A DNA stretch of 64,000 bases from Aphrocallistes beatrix (lineage: Eukaryota > Porifera > Hexactinellida > Sceptrulophora > Aphrocallistidae). The translations under genes were made by a program, and so were the position numbers. The DNA lies in the NCBI GenBank assembly GCA_963281255.1, contig OY725502.1:372001-436000 (forward strand), read 5' to 3'. Within the stretch, counting starts at the first letter, position 1; every line of letters starts with the position of its first letter. Of this stretch, positions 10,192 to 20,256 are shown one piece after another. The notes under the pieces are model-generated. The model had not been told where the DNA came from, ran no database searches, and was given only the letters and a program-made list of their open reading frames with translations.

Positions 10192-11117
10192 ATGTTCTTG
10201 GCTAAATTGTTGATTTTATTGCTCGGCTTTTGCGACACTCTTCACGTGAAGCTAATCCCCGAATTGATCAATGGTGTTCATTATGGTAGAGTGCCGGAGT
10301 GTGAAATCCCTTGCGAGTTTTCAGCAGATCCTCAGAACTCTGATGCCGAATTCTACATAGTGGGGAATGATGAAGACGTGCTAAATGCCTTAAGATCAGG
10401 ATCGGAGCACCCCATTAAGATTTTAGGAATTTGGAAGGGTCTGTATTATCACAATTTGATAAACATTGAGTCTCTAATTACATTCTTTCATGCTAGTTCA
10501 CTACAGGACAGGCGTTCAGACATTCCATGGATTGTAATGCCAGACATGGACAAGCTCAAAGTCTTAGAAATGCCCCAAAATCCCAAACCCAAAGCAAGTA
10601 TTATAGCAAAGAATTGCGAAGTCATTGATGTCAACATCAACGACTATATAAGGATAATCGACGAAGTGATCGGAGTGGTGTCCCCTAGCACTTGTCTGAA
10701 CAACACGGAGTGGCCTCAGTGTGGTGAAGTCCCGTGTACTAAACTGGAAGTTATCAGGAACTATACATTTCACCTCGCATTCGAGAGCGGAAACTTTCCT
10801 GGCTCTGCAACAGAAAATATTTACGAAGCCATGGAGGCTGGGGTAGTGCCAGTTTATCTGGGAACACGGGACGTGGCAGAAGCTGTGCCCAAAGGCTCCT
10901 ATATTGATGCGTCAGATTTTGACACACCTTACGACGTAGCCAATTATCTGAAAGAGGTCCTAGATAATGAAACTATGTATAACAGTTATTTTGAGTGGAA
11001 ATATAAACCTTTTGATCAAAAGTTCGATAGGAAGAATCGAGCGTTTTGGGGAGAAGATCATTACTGTCGTGTCTGCTATTATGTCGATGCAATTATTCGA
11101 GATGTTCGTTGGAACCA
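10192..11117 (+). CDS. GT10 alpha-fucosyltransferase, copy 2 (3' end lost in assembly gap)
   Basis: The ATG at 10192 gives MFLAKLLILLLGFCDTLHVK, aligned with the starts of the other two copies. The frame runs 309 residues into the gap at 11118. The GT10 signature is present (FHLAFESGNFPGSATENIY, EAGVVPVYLG, SYIDASDFDTPYDV). TEK of copy 1 is TEN here; the Lys in this position is widely conserved in GT10 enzymes and takes part in GDP-fucose binding, so activity may differ. The 3' half is almost identical at the DNA level to copies 1 and 3. After the gap the frame does not resume recognisably, so its C-terminus is unknown. Confidence 0.8.
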
Positions 11118-11317
11118 NNNNNNNNNNNNNNNNNNNNNNNNNNNNNNNNNNNNNNNNNNNNNNNNNNNNNNNNNNNNNNNNNNNNNNNNNNNNNNNNNNN
11201 NNNNNNNNNNNNNNNNNNNNNNNNNNNNNNNNNNNNNNNNNNNNNNNNNNNNNNNNNNNNNNNNNNNNNNNNNNNNNNNNNNNNNNNNNNNNNNNNNNNN
11301 NNNNNNNNNNNNNNNNN
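11118..11317. other. Assembly gap (200 N)
   Basis: A run of unknown bases inside the second fucosyltransferase copy, between two inverted, highly similar genes. The round length suggests a placeholder, so true distance and content here are unknown. Confidence 0.95.
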
Positions 11318-11637
11318 TTATTGTAGCCTTTAATATGATACACTTTGGGTCGAGGTAATATTTTTCAAAATAATTATGTGTAACATTTTGATTCTTAACT
11401 TTAATCAACACAAAACAGTAGAACCTGCATAATCAAATATTGTTTGTTTAATTTATTTCCTTAAATATTGAAATATCTGGTTTCATATTGCCAGCTGCTT
11501 CCCGGACTTGTGGCACTAGAGTCAGGTGGAACAGTTCACCTGAGGGGCCACTGGCACCCCAACACTAGAGTTCAGTGAAACAAAACATATAGACATATTT
11601 TACAATTTTTGATACAACTAAAAGCAAGAAGAAATAT

Positions 11638-12846
11638 TTACATTGACAAACGTTGAAATGCATTTCTAATTATATAACGCATTCTTTTGATCTGAAAAAG
11701 CATAAAAATCACTACTGCTACTGCAAGCAGCAATAATTTGTTGCTAAAATGTAAGCTTGGAGCGCAGTCATTATCTTTCCCATTAGGAGATAAATCTAGC
11801 TGGCTTGAATCATTAATTTGTCCTATTTCTGTTGATTCGTTTGTTTTATTGGTTACTCTTAACGGAATTCTATCCAAAGCCTTCTGATACAAATGATTCC
11901 AACCAACCCCTCGTTTCATCGCATCCACATAATAACACACACGACAGTAATGGTCTACTTCCCACAATACACGGTTTATTTCCTCGAACTCAGCATCGAA
12001 AGGCTTGTATTTCCATTCAAAATAACTGTTGTACATAGTTTCATTATCTAGAACCTCTTTCAGATAATTGGCTAAGTCGTTAGGTGTGTCAAAATCTGAC
12101 GCATCAATATAGGAGCCTTTGGGCACAGCTTCTGCCACGTCCCGTGTTCCCAGATAAACTGGCACTACCCCAGCCTCCATGGCTTCGTAAATATTTTCTG
12201 TTGCAGAGCCAGGGAAGTTTGCGCTCTCGAATGCGAGGTGAAATTTATAGTTCCTGATAACTTCCAGTTTAGTACACGGGATTTCACCACACTGAGGCCA
12301 CTCCGTGTTGTTCATACAAATGCTAGGGGACACCACTCCGATCACTTCGTCGATTGCTCTCACATAGTAAATTCGATTGTTTTGAGTTTCGCAATTCCTA
12401 GCAATAAAAGTTGCCTTAGGTTGAGGATCTTTTGCCTTTTCTACGGCTTTGAGCTTGTCCATATCTGATGGAGCAACCCAAGGAATGTCTGAACGTCTGT
12501 CTTGTAGTGATGTAGCTTGGAAATCTTGATTCAGAAACTCAATGTTAAGGAAATGTTGGTAATGCTGACCCTCCTGAGAACCTAGAATTCTTACAGAGTT
12601 CTCCCGGGCTGTTCGATTCTCCTCATTATAGTTTGGTACGTCATGCACATTCCCATCATTCCCCACTATATAGAATTCAGCATCAAAGTTCAGAGGATCT
12701 GCTGAAAACTCGCAAGGGATTTCACACTCCGGAACTCTACCATAATGAACACCATTGATCAATTCAGGGATTAGCTTGACGTGAATAGTGTCGTAAAGAC
12801 ACAAGAAAGATGCGAGAAAAACAAACAATAATGTTTCGATAGCCAT
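11638..12846 (-). CDS. GT10 alpha-fucosyltransferase, copy 3
   Basis: Single exon, 402 residues, opposite orientation to copies 1 and 2. Signal-anchor-like N-terminus (MAIETLLFVFLASFLCLY), GT10 core (FHLAFESANFPGSATENIY, EAGVVPVYLG, SYIDASDFDTPNDL, YFEWK), and a C-terminal hydrophobic segment (LLLLAVAVVIFMLF) followed by basic residues, as in copy 1. It shares TEN with copy 2 in place of the more usual TEK. It shares the long N-terminal stretch VKLIPELINGVHYGRVPECE with copy 2, so copies 2 and 3 are the closest pair in the N-terminal half. Confidence 0.85.
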   Translation of the reverse strand: MAIETLLFVFLASFLCLYDTIHVKLIPELINGVHYGRVPECEIPCEFSADPLNFDAEFYIVGNDGNVHDVPNYNEENRTARENSVRILGSQEGQHYQHFLNIEFLNQDFQATSLQDRRSDIPWVAPSDMDKLKAVEKAKDPQPKATFIARNCETQNNRIYYVRAIDEVIGVVSPSICMNNTEWPQCGEIPCTKLEVIRNYKFHLAFESANFPGSATENIYEAMEAGVVPVYLGTRDVAEAVPKGSYIDASDFDTPNDLANYLKEVLDNETMYNSYFEWKYKPFDAEFEEINRVLWEVDHYCRVCYYVDAMKRGVGWNHLYQKALDRIPLRVTNKTNESTEIGQINDSSQLDLSPNGKDNDCAPSLHFSNKLLLLAVAVVIFMLFQIKRMRYIIRNAFQRLSM

Positions 12847-13572
12847 CTTATCAGATCGAATAGATGTAATATCTATTCAATAACGAATCATGTAACATTT
12901 GATTCAATATTATTTCATTTATATGAGACTATCTAACCTAACTAAATTGTAGTATAATTCCAGTACATTGGATTGGACCTTGAATTGCAAACCTGTACAG
13001 ACAGATTAGAATACAACTACAGAGTACTACGTATGTACTAGTCATGCTTATAGAAGCAAATTGATCTACTCGTACAGTCAATACCGTTTTCCCGACTATA
13101 CTATGTATAGTGGGGTGCTTCTGAAATGAGTGACCCCTATTTTTCGGAAATATCATAAGTGTGAGATGAATGAAATTTGGACACAAGGTGTTGTATGTTT
13201 ATGGGCAGACGAAGTTCAATACGATTTTCGATCTGACACCAAATGACAACATGAGGCACATTTAAGGTGTCAAATCAGACCCCATTTAGGCAACTCTATA
13301 AAATTTTAGACACACAAGGTGCATGTAAGCACATTTTAACACCTTCCTTACCACGTTCTTGCCATGCTTATGTCAAAAGTTCATGCAACTCGAAAGTCAT
13401 GAAATGGTTAAATCTATGAACTTTGTTCATGATAGACAACATTGTAGACTGTACATAGAAATGAAGTTTAAATCTTTTTTTGGAAATATGAGGGGAGGCT
13501 AACTTCACTCCTACTTAGGGATTGAATATTTACATATCTCACCACTGAAAAGAGGAGGGCAACCCCTTACTT

Positions 13573-13882
13573 CAGGGATTCCAGAACTGGCAAAAAAAAA
13601 GTTGTACATACGGATTTTTTTCTTACTGTTTATTTTTTGACCGGCATTTAGTTGGAGTGGGGTGAATAATTATTGATCTTTTAGTGTAAGATCGAAACGA
13701 GTGTGCATCGGCCGATTTGTAGTAATATTTAAGTAATTTCAGATTCAGAATTTCTTAATGTTAACAACCATGTCTCAAGGTGTATTTGCTACTTTTTTTC
13801 CCGCCGTCCAGAAAATGTACTTACTACCTATTTTATTTTGTCCATAAAAATAAAAAGGTAGTAAGTAGCAAGTAAATCCCTG
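13573..13882. mobile_element. MITE with CAGGGATT termini (hAT-like)
   Basis: 'cagggattccagaactggca' at the left and 'aaatccctg' at the right, flanked by 'cttactt' on both sides (13566-13572, 13883-13889). A shorter 149-bp derivative with the same ends is at 20398-20546 inside COX5B intron 1. Both contain the internal inverted pair 'tactacctttt'/'aaaaggtagta'. Confidence 0.75.
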
Positions 13883-14710
13883 CTTACTTGCTTCTACTGT
13901 ACATTCTAAGCTTAAGGTGGAAATGACGCAACCATTCTTGGTAAATCCAAGTTAGCAAATCTTCGATCAAGAGCTGTGACAAGCACATACTTCCTCTCCT
14001 GTGGTATAAGGTGATAATTATAGTACGTACTATAAGTCCATTAGTCCTTCAAAACTCTATGAATATCTAGCAGTGCTATAGAGTTGTTATATATACTAGC
14101 ACAGAACACAATTATACAATTGCTTTAGTTTGAAATATTTTGAATCTCCGTTTATATCCCATTCAGATATAAACTGAGGTTCATTATATTCAACTTTGAT
14201 GTGCTATAACATTAGTTTTCTTTATGTATTAAATTATGAAGATTCGACATTTCCTAGGAAAGAGAGAATTTTATTGTACTCGCCTGGCCTAAAGTTTCCT
14301 CTGAAACTGTAGTCATCTGTCTTCTACAACCAAGATTGATGCTTCTAAGGATAAAATATTCTGGAATCCATTACTCCGTCTACACAAGATAAACGGATAG
14401 CTTTTTAGATGGACTGCAAAGATAACTTATAAGAAACATCCAATGTTTTGTGCTGTATTTGATATGTTAAAGTATTAGTATAATACGGTGATATATTTTA
14501 TGTGTAATACTGTAATAATAATCTTGACTCACACCTTGACAATTATCATTAGAGGGTAGAGATTAGGGTTCAATGGTGGAAAACTAAGTTGGTATTCGCG
14601 AGGTGAAACAAGTAAATACTTATTACTTCATATGATATTGAGTATTTGGCAAATGCTTTGTAGTTAGTTAGTTAGTTTTACCTTCACAAATATATGAATA
14701 AATAAATAAA

Positions 14711-14873
14711 GGAAAAAGTTCGCAAAATAAACGGAAATAGTTCGACTTTCCAAAAAAGGAAATAGTTCACATAAAAAACACCATTAATCCTAATGATAAA
14801 GAGTCGAACTATTTCCCAAATCTGCAATTCGAACTATTTCCTTTTTCGAAAAGTCGAACTATTTCCGCATTAC
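14711..14873. mobile_element. Palindromic MITE, 'tagttcgact' family, copy 1
   Basis: Built of repeats of 'ggaaatagttcgac' in both orientations; ends in 'tttccgcattacc'. A second copy, inverted, is at 55669-55827 beginning 'ggtaatgcggaaatggttcg'. Confidence 0.7.
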
Positions 14874-15424
14874 CGGTAAATTCATTCCGTTCCACGAGGT
14901 TGTCCGTTGTAGGGGTTGGGCGATTTTCGGAGTGTTTGTTCTGGGAGATTCTATTGTAGTTTTCACTAGTAGATATTAATAAACACTCACGATGACCGAA
15001 CTGAATTCTATAACAAGTACAGAAATAAATCAGAATAATCTTTCATTCTTTACGCAATTTAGTACCAGTTTGGTGGAATTTTACAATAATTATTCTAAGA
15101 TTGTTGAGTTAGAACTTAAAGATATCCAAATAATATATTTCGAAAGGAAAATGACCAGCAATGCGTAAATACGTTAAAATGCAATAATAATATTGGTTCG
15201 TATAATTTTAAAAGTTATTTAGAACACTAACAACAGTCGAGTTCTAAGAATACTCAACGGTCAATTTTAATGACTTAACTAATAAATGATTTGAATAATT
15301 TCACACCTTAATGATTATGATATTACTACCCTCGATTTATCTTCCATCGTTTGCATTTTTATCTGAACTCTGAATTTGCTACTTCTTTTCCTCCAATAAA
15401 TTTAGAAAATTTGTCATAAAAAAA

Positions 15425-15745
15425 GACGGTAAGGGGGGTCTGGAGGGCTTGCCCCCCAGAAAATCTTTTAAATCTTAGATGCTCAAATATCGATATACAG
15501 CTATTGTTGTTAACTAGGGAAAAGAAAATCTCGGACTATAGTAGAAGAAAATGTAATTGGGATATATATTTAGACTCAATTAACATAATTTGGGGGTTTA
15601 GTTGTAACCTACAAGTTTGTGTGGATTCCTGCCATACCACAGATTCCTCTATTGCTCCATTGCCCAGCACCACGGCTCCCCACAGGCTCCAAACCTGGGG
15701 GGGGGCGCCCCCCCCAGGTACCCACACTTGGCGCCTATGGCTATG
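15425..15745. mobile_element. Non-autonomous element, uninterrupted copy
   Basis: Runs from 'gacggtaaggggggtctgg' to 'cccacacttggcgcctatgg'. The same element occurs inverted at about 41497-41940, where a pogo-like MITE has inserted. Its internal motif 'gtttagttgtaacctacaag' here is the intact pre-insertion site. Confidence 0.75.
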
Positions 15746-16012
15746 GCTTTACTAAGTTCTGACCTCAGACGAAAATGTCGACTCATCATAGAATGATGAC
15801 GTCATTGTCACCTTTTTTATAATTAGAAATTTCTGTTTTTCTATAACTCAGTCATTTTAGTTGATAGATATCCGGAATATAATATTCCGTAAAATAGGCG
15901 TTTAAAATTCCGAATCCGTTCCGTTCCGTAAATTAGGTCTGTCCGTAGAAGTGGTATTGAATATTGTGATGATAATTAAGCTAAAATTCCGTATCTCCGG
16001 GATTGGTATAGC

Positions 16013-16104
16013 CATAGGCGCCGAACCCAGGGGTGCTGGGAGGGCTCAAGCCCCCCCTAGAACTCCAAAATTTCCCATAGATTTCGAAAAGTTCGGTGCT
16101 CCTG
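16013..16104. mobile_element. hAT-like MITE, GGCGCCGAAC family, short copy
   Basis: Ends 'cataggcgccgaac' and 'gttcggtgctcctg'; flanks 'ggtatagc' and 'ggtataga' match at 7 of 8 positions. Confidence 0.8.
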
Positions 16105-16627
16105 GGTATAGAGGTATAGACACCCGGGCATATTTATATATTTAATGAAAAATATTTTTAGCTTGGCTATGCCTTTGGTCTCCGCCATCAGTGTTCCCTC
16201 TAAGAATCCGCCACAGATCCTTTGGATCTGTGGCGTCAATTTAATTTCCGTGACGACACTTCCGGTTGGAGAAAAGATCCACGTTCCAATATCCATCGTT
16301 TAACTCCCCTAAATAATATGTACCCCCACTTTTGAATATGGATCTACGCCCTTGTACTTGGGCAATATGGACGATTCATGAACAAGGTTGCCAAGGATCG
16401 TCCCTAGAACTTTCACGTTTATTTCTCTTCACTGTACTCATCACTAGCTAGCTTTTAAGGTTCCGAAATCCGTAAAATTTCCTTTTTTCCATACGGAGAT
16501 TGTTAGAGGGAACACTGTCCTGCATGTACTATGTTAACCGTATTATATCTACTGTACCAGATTCACATTCTCGCTTCCCATCTCCTTCACTAGAATGCGG
16601 CTGTGTGGGCTCAGCTAAGAGAAGAGA

Positions 16628-19317
16628 ATGAGTAGCCTACTTTCCTACAGACAGATACCTTTCCTAATTTCCCTCTCCCTGATCGTAGGAGGAACCCTTC
16701 TCTTCTACTTCTTCTCCGTCCGACATCTGGTGGAGGAGATCGGTTGGCTCTCAGTCCCACCTATAGCTCTGACTCTCCCCGTGTTTCTCCTCGTCCTCGC
16801 TACTTTCTTCAAGACAGCTTTCCTCGACCCAGGAATATTCCCGAGACAAGTAAGAATTCCTATTCTTCTGCCAGATATATCGAATTGCATTACTTCAGTT
16901 TATGAGAGAAATCTCCTATTTCATTCATTAGTTGGAATTTTGAGTTTGTTTCCATGCGGGAGTGGAATATATTCCATATGCTCCGTGGATAGTCTATCTT
17001 CTGATTAATAATACGAAAATTGTCTTAGTTCATATATTACAAAGTCCATTTCGCATGATCATTTGACACATTAGGGAGGAATACAATCCCAATGGTGAAG
17101 AATGGGGGCTTTTAGGTCCGTTGATAGGATCCTCTGCTCGGTCCGAGGCGTTTTAGTTGGAGATTGAATCAAATAATGAGCCGAAATGAGTTTTTTGCGC
17201 TAAACGCTCTCGGTAGAGACACAATTCAATGCAGTGTAGTGGTTTTAGCGACATTAATTTTTTTAATAGTTTCGTATATATATTTTTGCTTATAATGCAC
17301 AATGTGAAAGTGATCATGCGCAATTTGACGATTGATCATGCGCAATGCGTTTTTAATACCTCCTTAGTTATCAAGTTGCTAAATTAAAAAAGTCACCTTC
17401 AAATTTAGATTTTATGACACTCACATGTTTCACTGTGTCTATTTATAGCTGGAAGACCCGCCACCTGTGGATCCACTCCACGTGACCAATCACATTCAGA
17501 CAGAAATCCGGGGACAAGCTTACAAGCAAAACTGGTGTGAAACCTGTCGCTTCTATCGCCCGCCCCGCTGTTCCCACTGTTCCGTATGTGACAACTGTGT
17601 CGAGGAGTTCGACCATCATTGTCCATGGGTTGATAACTGTGTCGGGAAACGCAACTACAAATTCTTCTTCTTCTTTCTCATCTCTCTCACAGCTCACCTC
17701 ATCATTGGCTGTCTCCTCTCTGTTGCTACCATCGTTCTGTATAGAGACAGATTAGAACAGGTGAATGTGAATAAGTACCAGAGACATAGACTCAGGAATA
17801 GGATTGGTAGGGAGATAATAGGGCATGCCTAATTTCCGGGACGGGACGGGTTAAGATGCCTAATTTCCGGGACGGGACGGGTTAAGATGCCTAATTTCCG
17901 GGACGGGACGGGTTAAGATACCTAATTTCCGGGACGGGACGGGTTAAGATGCCTAATTTCCGGGACGGGACGGGTTAAGATGCCTAATTTCCGGGACGGG
18001 ACGGGTTAAGATGCCTAATTTCCGGGACGGGACGGGTTAAGATACCTAATTTCCGGGACGGGACGGGTTAAGATGCCTAATTTCCGGGACGGGACGGGTT
18101 AAGATGCCTAATTTCCGGGACGGGACGGGTTAAGATGCCTAATTTCCGGGACGGGACGGGTTAAGATGCCTAATTTCCGGGACGGGACGGGTTAAGATAC
18201 CTAATTTCCGGGACGGGACGGGTTAAGATGCCTAATCTCCGGGACGGGACAGAAAAGGTACCTAATTTCCGGGACGGGACGGGTTAAGATGCCTAATTTC
18301 TCCAGTCCTGAATTTGATATATTTTTCCAGTCCCGGAAATTAGGCATGCCCAAGATAATAGCCTTCGACAAATTATTGGTAGTCCATAGTCCTGCCGGAG
18401 TCTATGCGTCCGTCTCTACAGTAAATCTAAATATGACTCTTTTAGTCGCTTTATATAGTAACAGCTAACGGCTAAGAAATGCTGAAAACTGCTGGGTTTT
18501 GGGTTTAGGACTAACTTAGATGAATTCTTATTTTCTAAAATTCAGGTGAACTTTCTTACAGAAATTCTCTCCAATCGAATCATTTCTGAAGCATTTTATA
18601 CCGAATATCAAAGATTCAATTTTTTATCTAGAAAACTCTTCTCTTCGTATATAACTTTCAATCCAATTGAAGTAAGGAACCTGAAAATTATGAGTATTCT
18701 CTGATATAACATAACAATGATAGCATTATTTAGTTAGTATTTTGTATGGAATTTAACTGGTTAAGATTAAGAGCTTTCACTCCCAGTTGTTTCACCATTC
18801 CTCATTCTAGGTGATAGTAGAGTTTATTCTGATCGCTGTCATCGTCACAGTCCTACTCTTTGAGCTTCCTCTCCTCGGATTCCACTGCGGACTTATCTGG
18901 TTGGGAAGAAACACGCACGAACACGTCACAGGGAAATATTCGCCAATCAATCCTAACCCATTTGATCTCGGTTCACCTACGAATTGCCTCTCAATCATAT
19001 GCGGACCCGGCTACCCTAAATATATCCACTACCAAATACGATCAGGAAAACAGAGAAAAGTTGAAGAACGCTACACCACAATCCGTACTGAATCCATTCA
19101 ATCAAACGATTCTCCTCACTTCTACGAGAATGCACCATCAAACTCTATGGAACTGCAGCCGTTAGACGCTTCTACAAGTCTGAATTCGAATGATCAGAGC
19201 ACTTCGATTAGTTTTGACCATGGATGTAATACATCTCTAACAAACGGCAGCACTTCCATCAAAACTCCATTACACGATGCACTTAATACACACCCACTAA
19301 CTGACCAATCGAATTAG
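16628..19317 (+). CDS. DHHC palmitoyltransferase, ZDHHC5/8-like
   Basis: Three exons, all phase 0: 16628-16849, 17449-17760, 18811-19317; 346 residues. Two N-terminal membrane segments (residues about 10-28 and 42-60), then the Cys-rich domain [21 protein letters not shown] with the active DHHC at residues 129-132 ([17 protein letters not shown]), two further membrane segments and the TTxE-like element [44 protein letters not shown] and VTGK...NPF place it nearest ZDHHC5/8. These enzymes transfer palmitate to cysteines of membrane-associated proteins. The C-terminal tail (about 100 residues, Ser/Thr/Asn rich) is much shorter than the 300+ residue tail of vertebrate ZDHHC5/8. Intron 2 contains a 532-bp MITE-derived minisatellite. 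Confidence 0.9.
17821..18352. mobile_element. Mutator-like MITE with arm expanded into a 31-bp minisatellite
   Basis: Starts 'gggcatgcctaatttccggg' and ends with the inverse. Between them, about 15-16 head-to-tail copies of the unit 'ttaagatgcctaatttccgg' + 'gacgggacggg' (31 bp) fill the element; a few units read 'atacct' or 'aggtacct'. Flanks 'gagataata' and 'aagataata' match at 8 of 9. Lies in intron 2 of the DHHC gene. Confidence 0.85.
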
Positions 19318-20256
19318 AGATTTTATTTTTAAGCGCCAGATATTGACATTCTGGAACTAAGGAGATTAGTTCCGGTTTTAATTCACTTTGATGTACATGA
19401 TGAGATCTACCTCCACTCATACCGCTGAGTATCGGTAATAGAATAAAATCTTATATTATTGGAAATACATATATTTATCTTGTAAACTACTCCATTTTAT
19501 TACTCTACTATGTACTGGTACAAAACAGAAGTATAGTCGGGTCGCTTATTATCTACCGCTTAATATGAACTAACTTTCTGGTAGTCTGGTCGATCTCATT
19601 GCTTACATAAATTTTTGAGTAGAGTTGGCTTAAATGTAGTCTCGCTATAAAGAACGAAGTTTCTGTTCCCGGACTCAATACATATATTTGAATATTTTTT
19701 CAGAAATTCGTTCGGTATATTACTTATTGAAGTCTTTTCTCTTTAATATTCCTAGTAACTCTCTAAAATGCGATTTTCGAATTGCTCGCTGGTTATTTGT
19801 ATATCATTATCTACTTCGATTTGAATATCTATTTACTATAAGGCAGCCTTTCTCAAACTGGTACGTGGACATACGTGCCAACTTGAGGCATGATAAAAAG
19901 CGGGACGCAGCGTTGAATTTCGTGGGACATGACGGGACGCAATAGAAAAGTATTATGCATAGATTCAAAAAAAGCGGGACATAATGGGGAAATTTCATGT
20001 AAAAGCGGGACACTCGTGAAAATTAGAACAATAAAAGAGTGAAAATAGCGGGATGTCCCGCCAAAAACGGGACAGTTGGCAAGTATGCGTGGAGGTATCT
20101 CATTTTACTTTAAAATATATCAAATTCAAATATCGGTCATTATGGAGGAGGTCCTAAATCTGCTGAAGTGATATGCGGTGTAATTTTGAAAACCACTACT
20201 ATGATATACTACTATGATAAAGGCTATTAATAGATTGAGTTTACAGCCAAATTAGA
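19318..20256. other. Spacer with one MITE
   Basis: Between the DHHC gene and COX5B. No exon recognised. Fragments of the 'cgcttattatgaac' pogo-like family lie near 19540-19600, and the GCGGGAC MITE occupies 19870-20087. Confidence 0.5.
19870..20087. mobile_element. MITE with CATACNTGCCAACT termini, GCGGGAC interior
   Basis: Ends 'catacgtgccaactt' and 'agttggcaagtatg'. Interior repeats 'agcgggacataatggg'. Related sequence at 45232-45365, 46612-46700 and 49036-49500. Flanks share 'cgtgga'. Confidence 0.65.

Larger units (their letters stand above)
12847..16627. other. 3.8-kb gene-free region with MITEs
   Basis: No exon recognised on either strand. Readable repeats are at 13573-13882, 14711-14873, about 15425-15745, 15775-15840, 15860-15945 and 16013-16104; each is listed separately or noted under its sister copy. 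The rest is AT-rich unique-looking sequence. Confidence 0.6.

Noticed and set aside
17821-18352. CRISPR array
   Set aside because: The 31-bp repeats follow each other directly without spacers, have palindromic ends with a 9-bp duplication, and lie in a eukaryotic intron.
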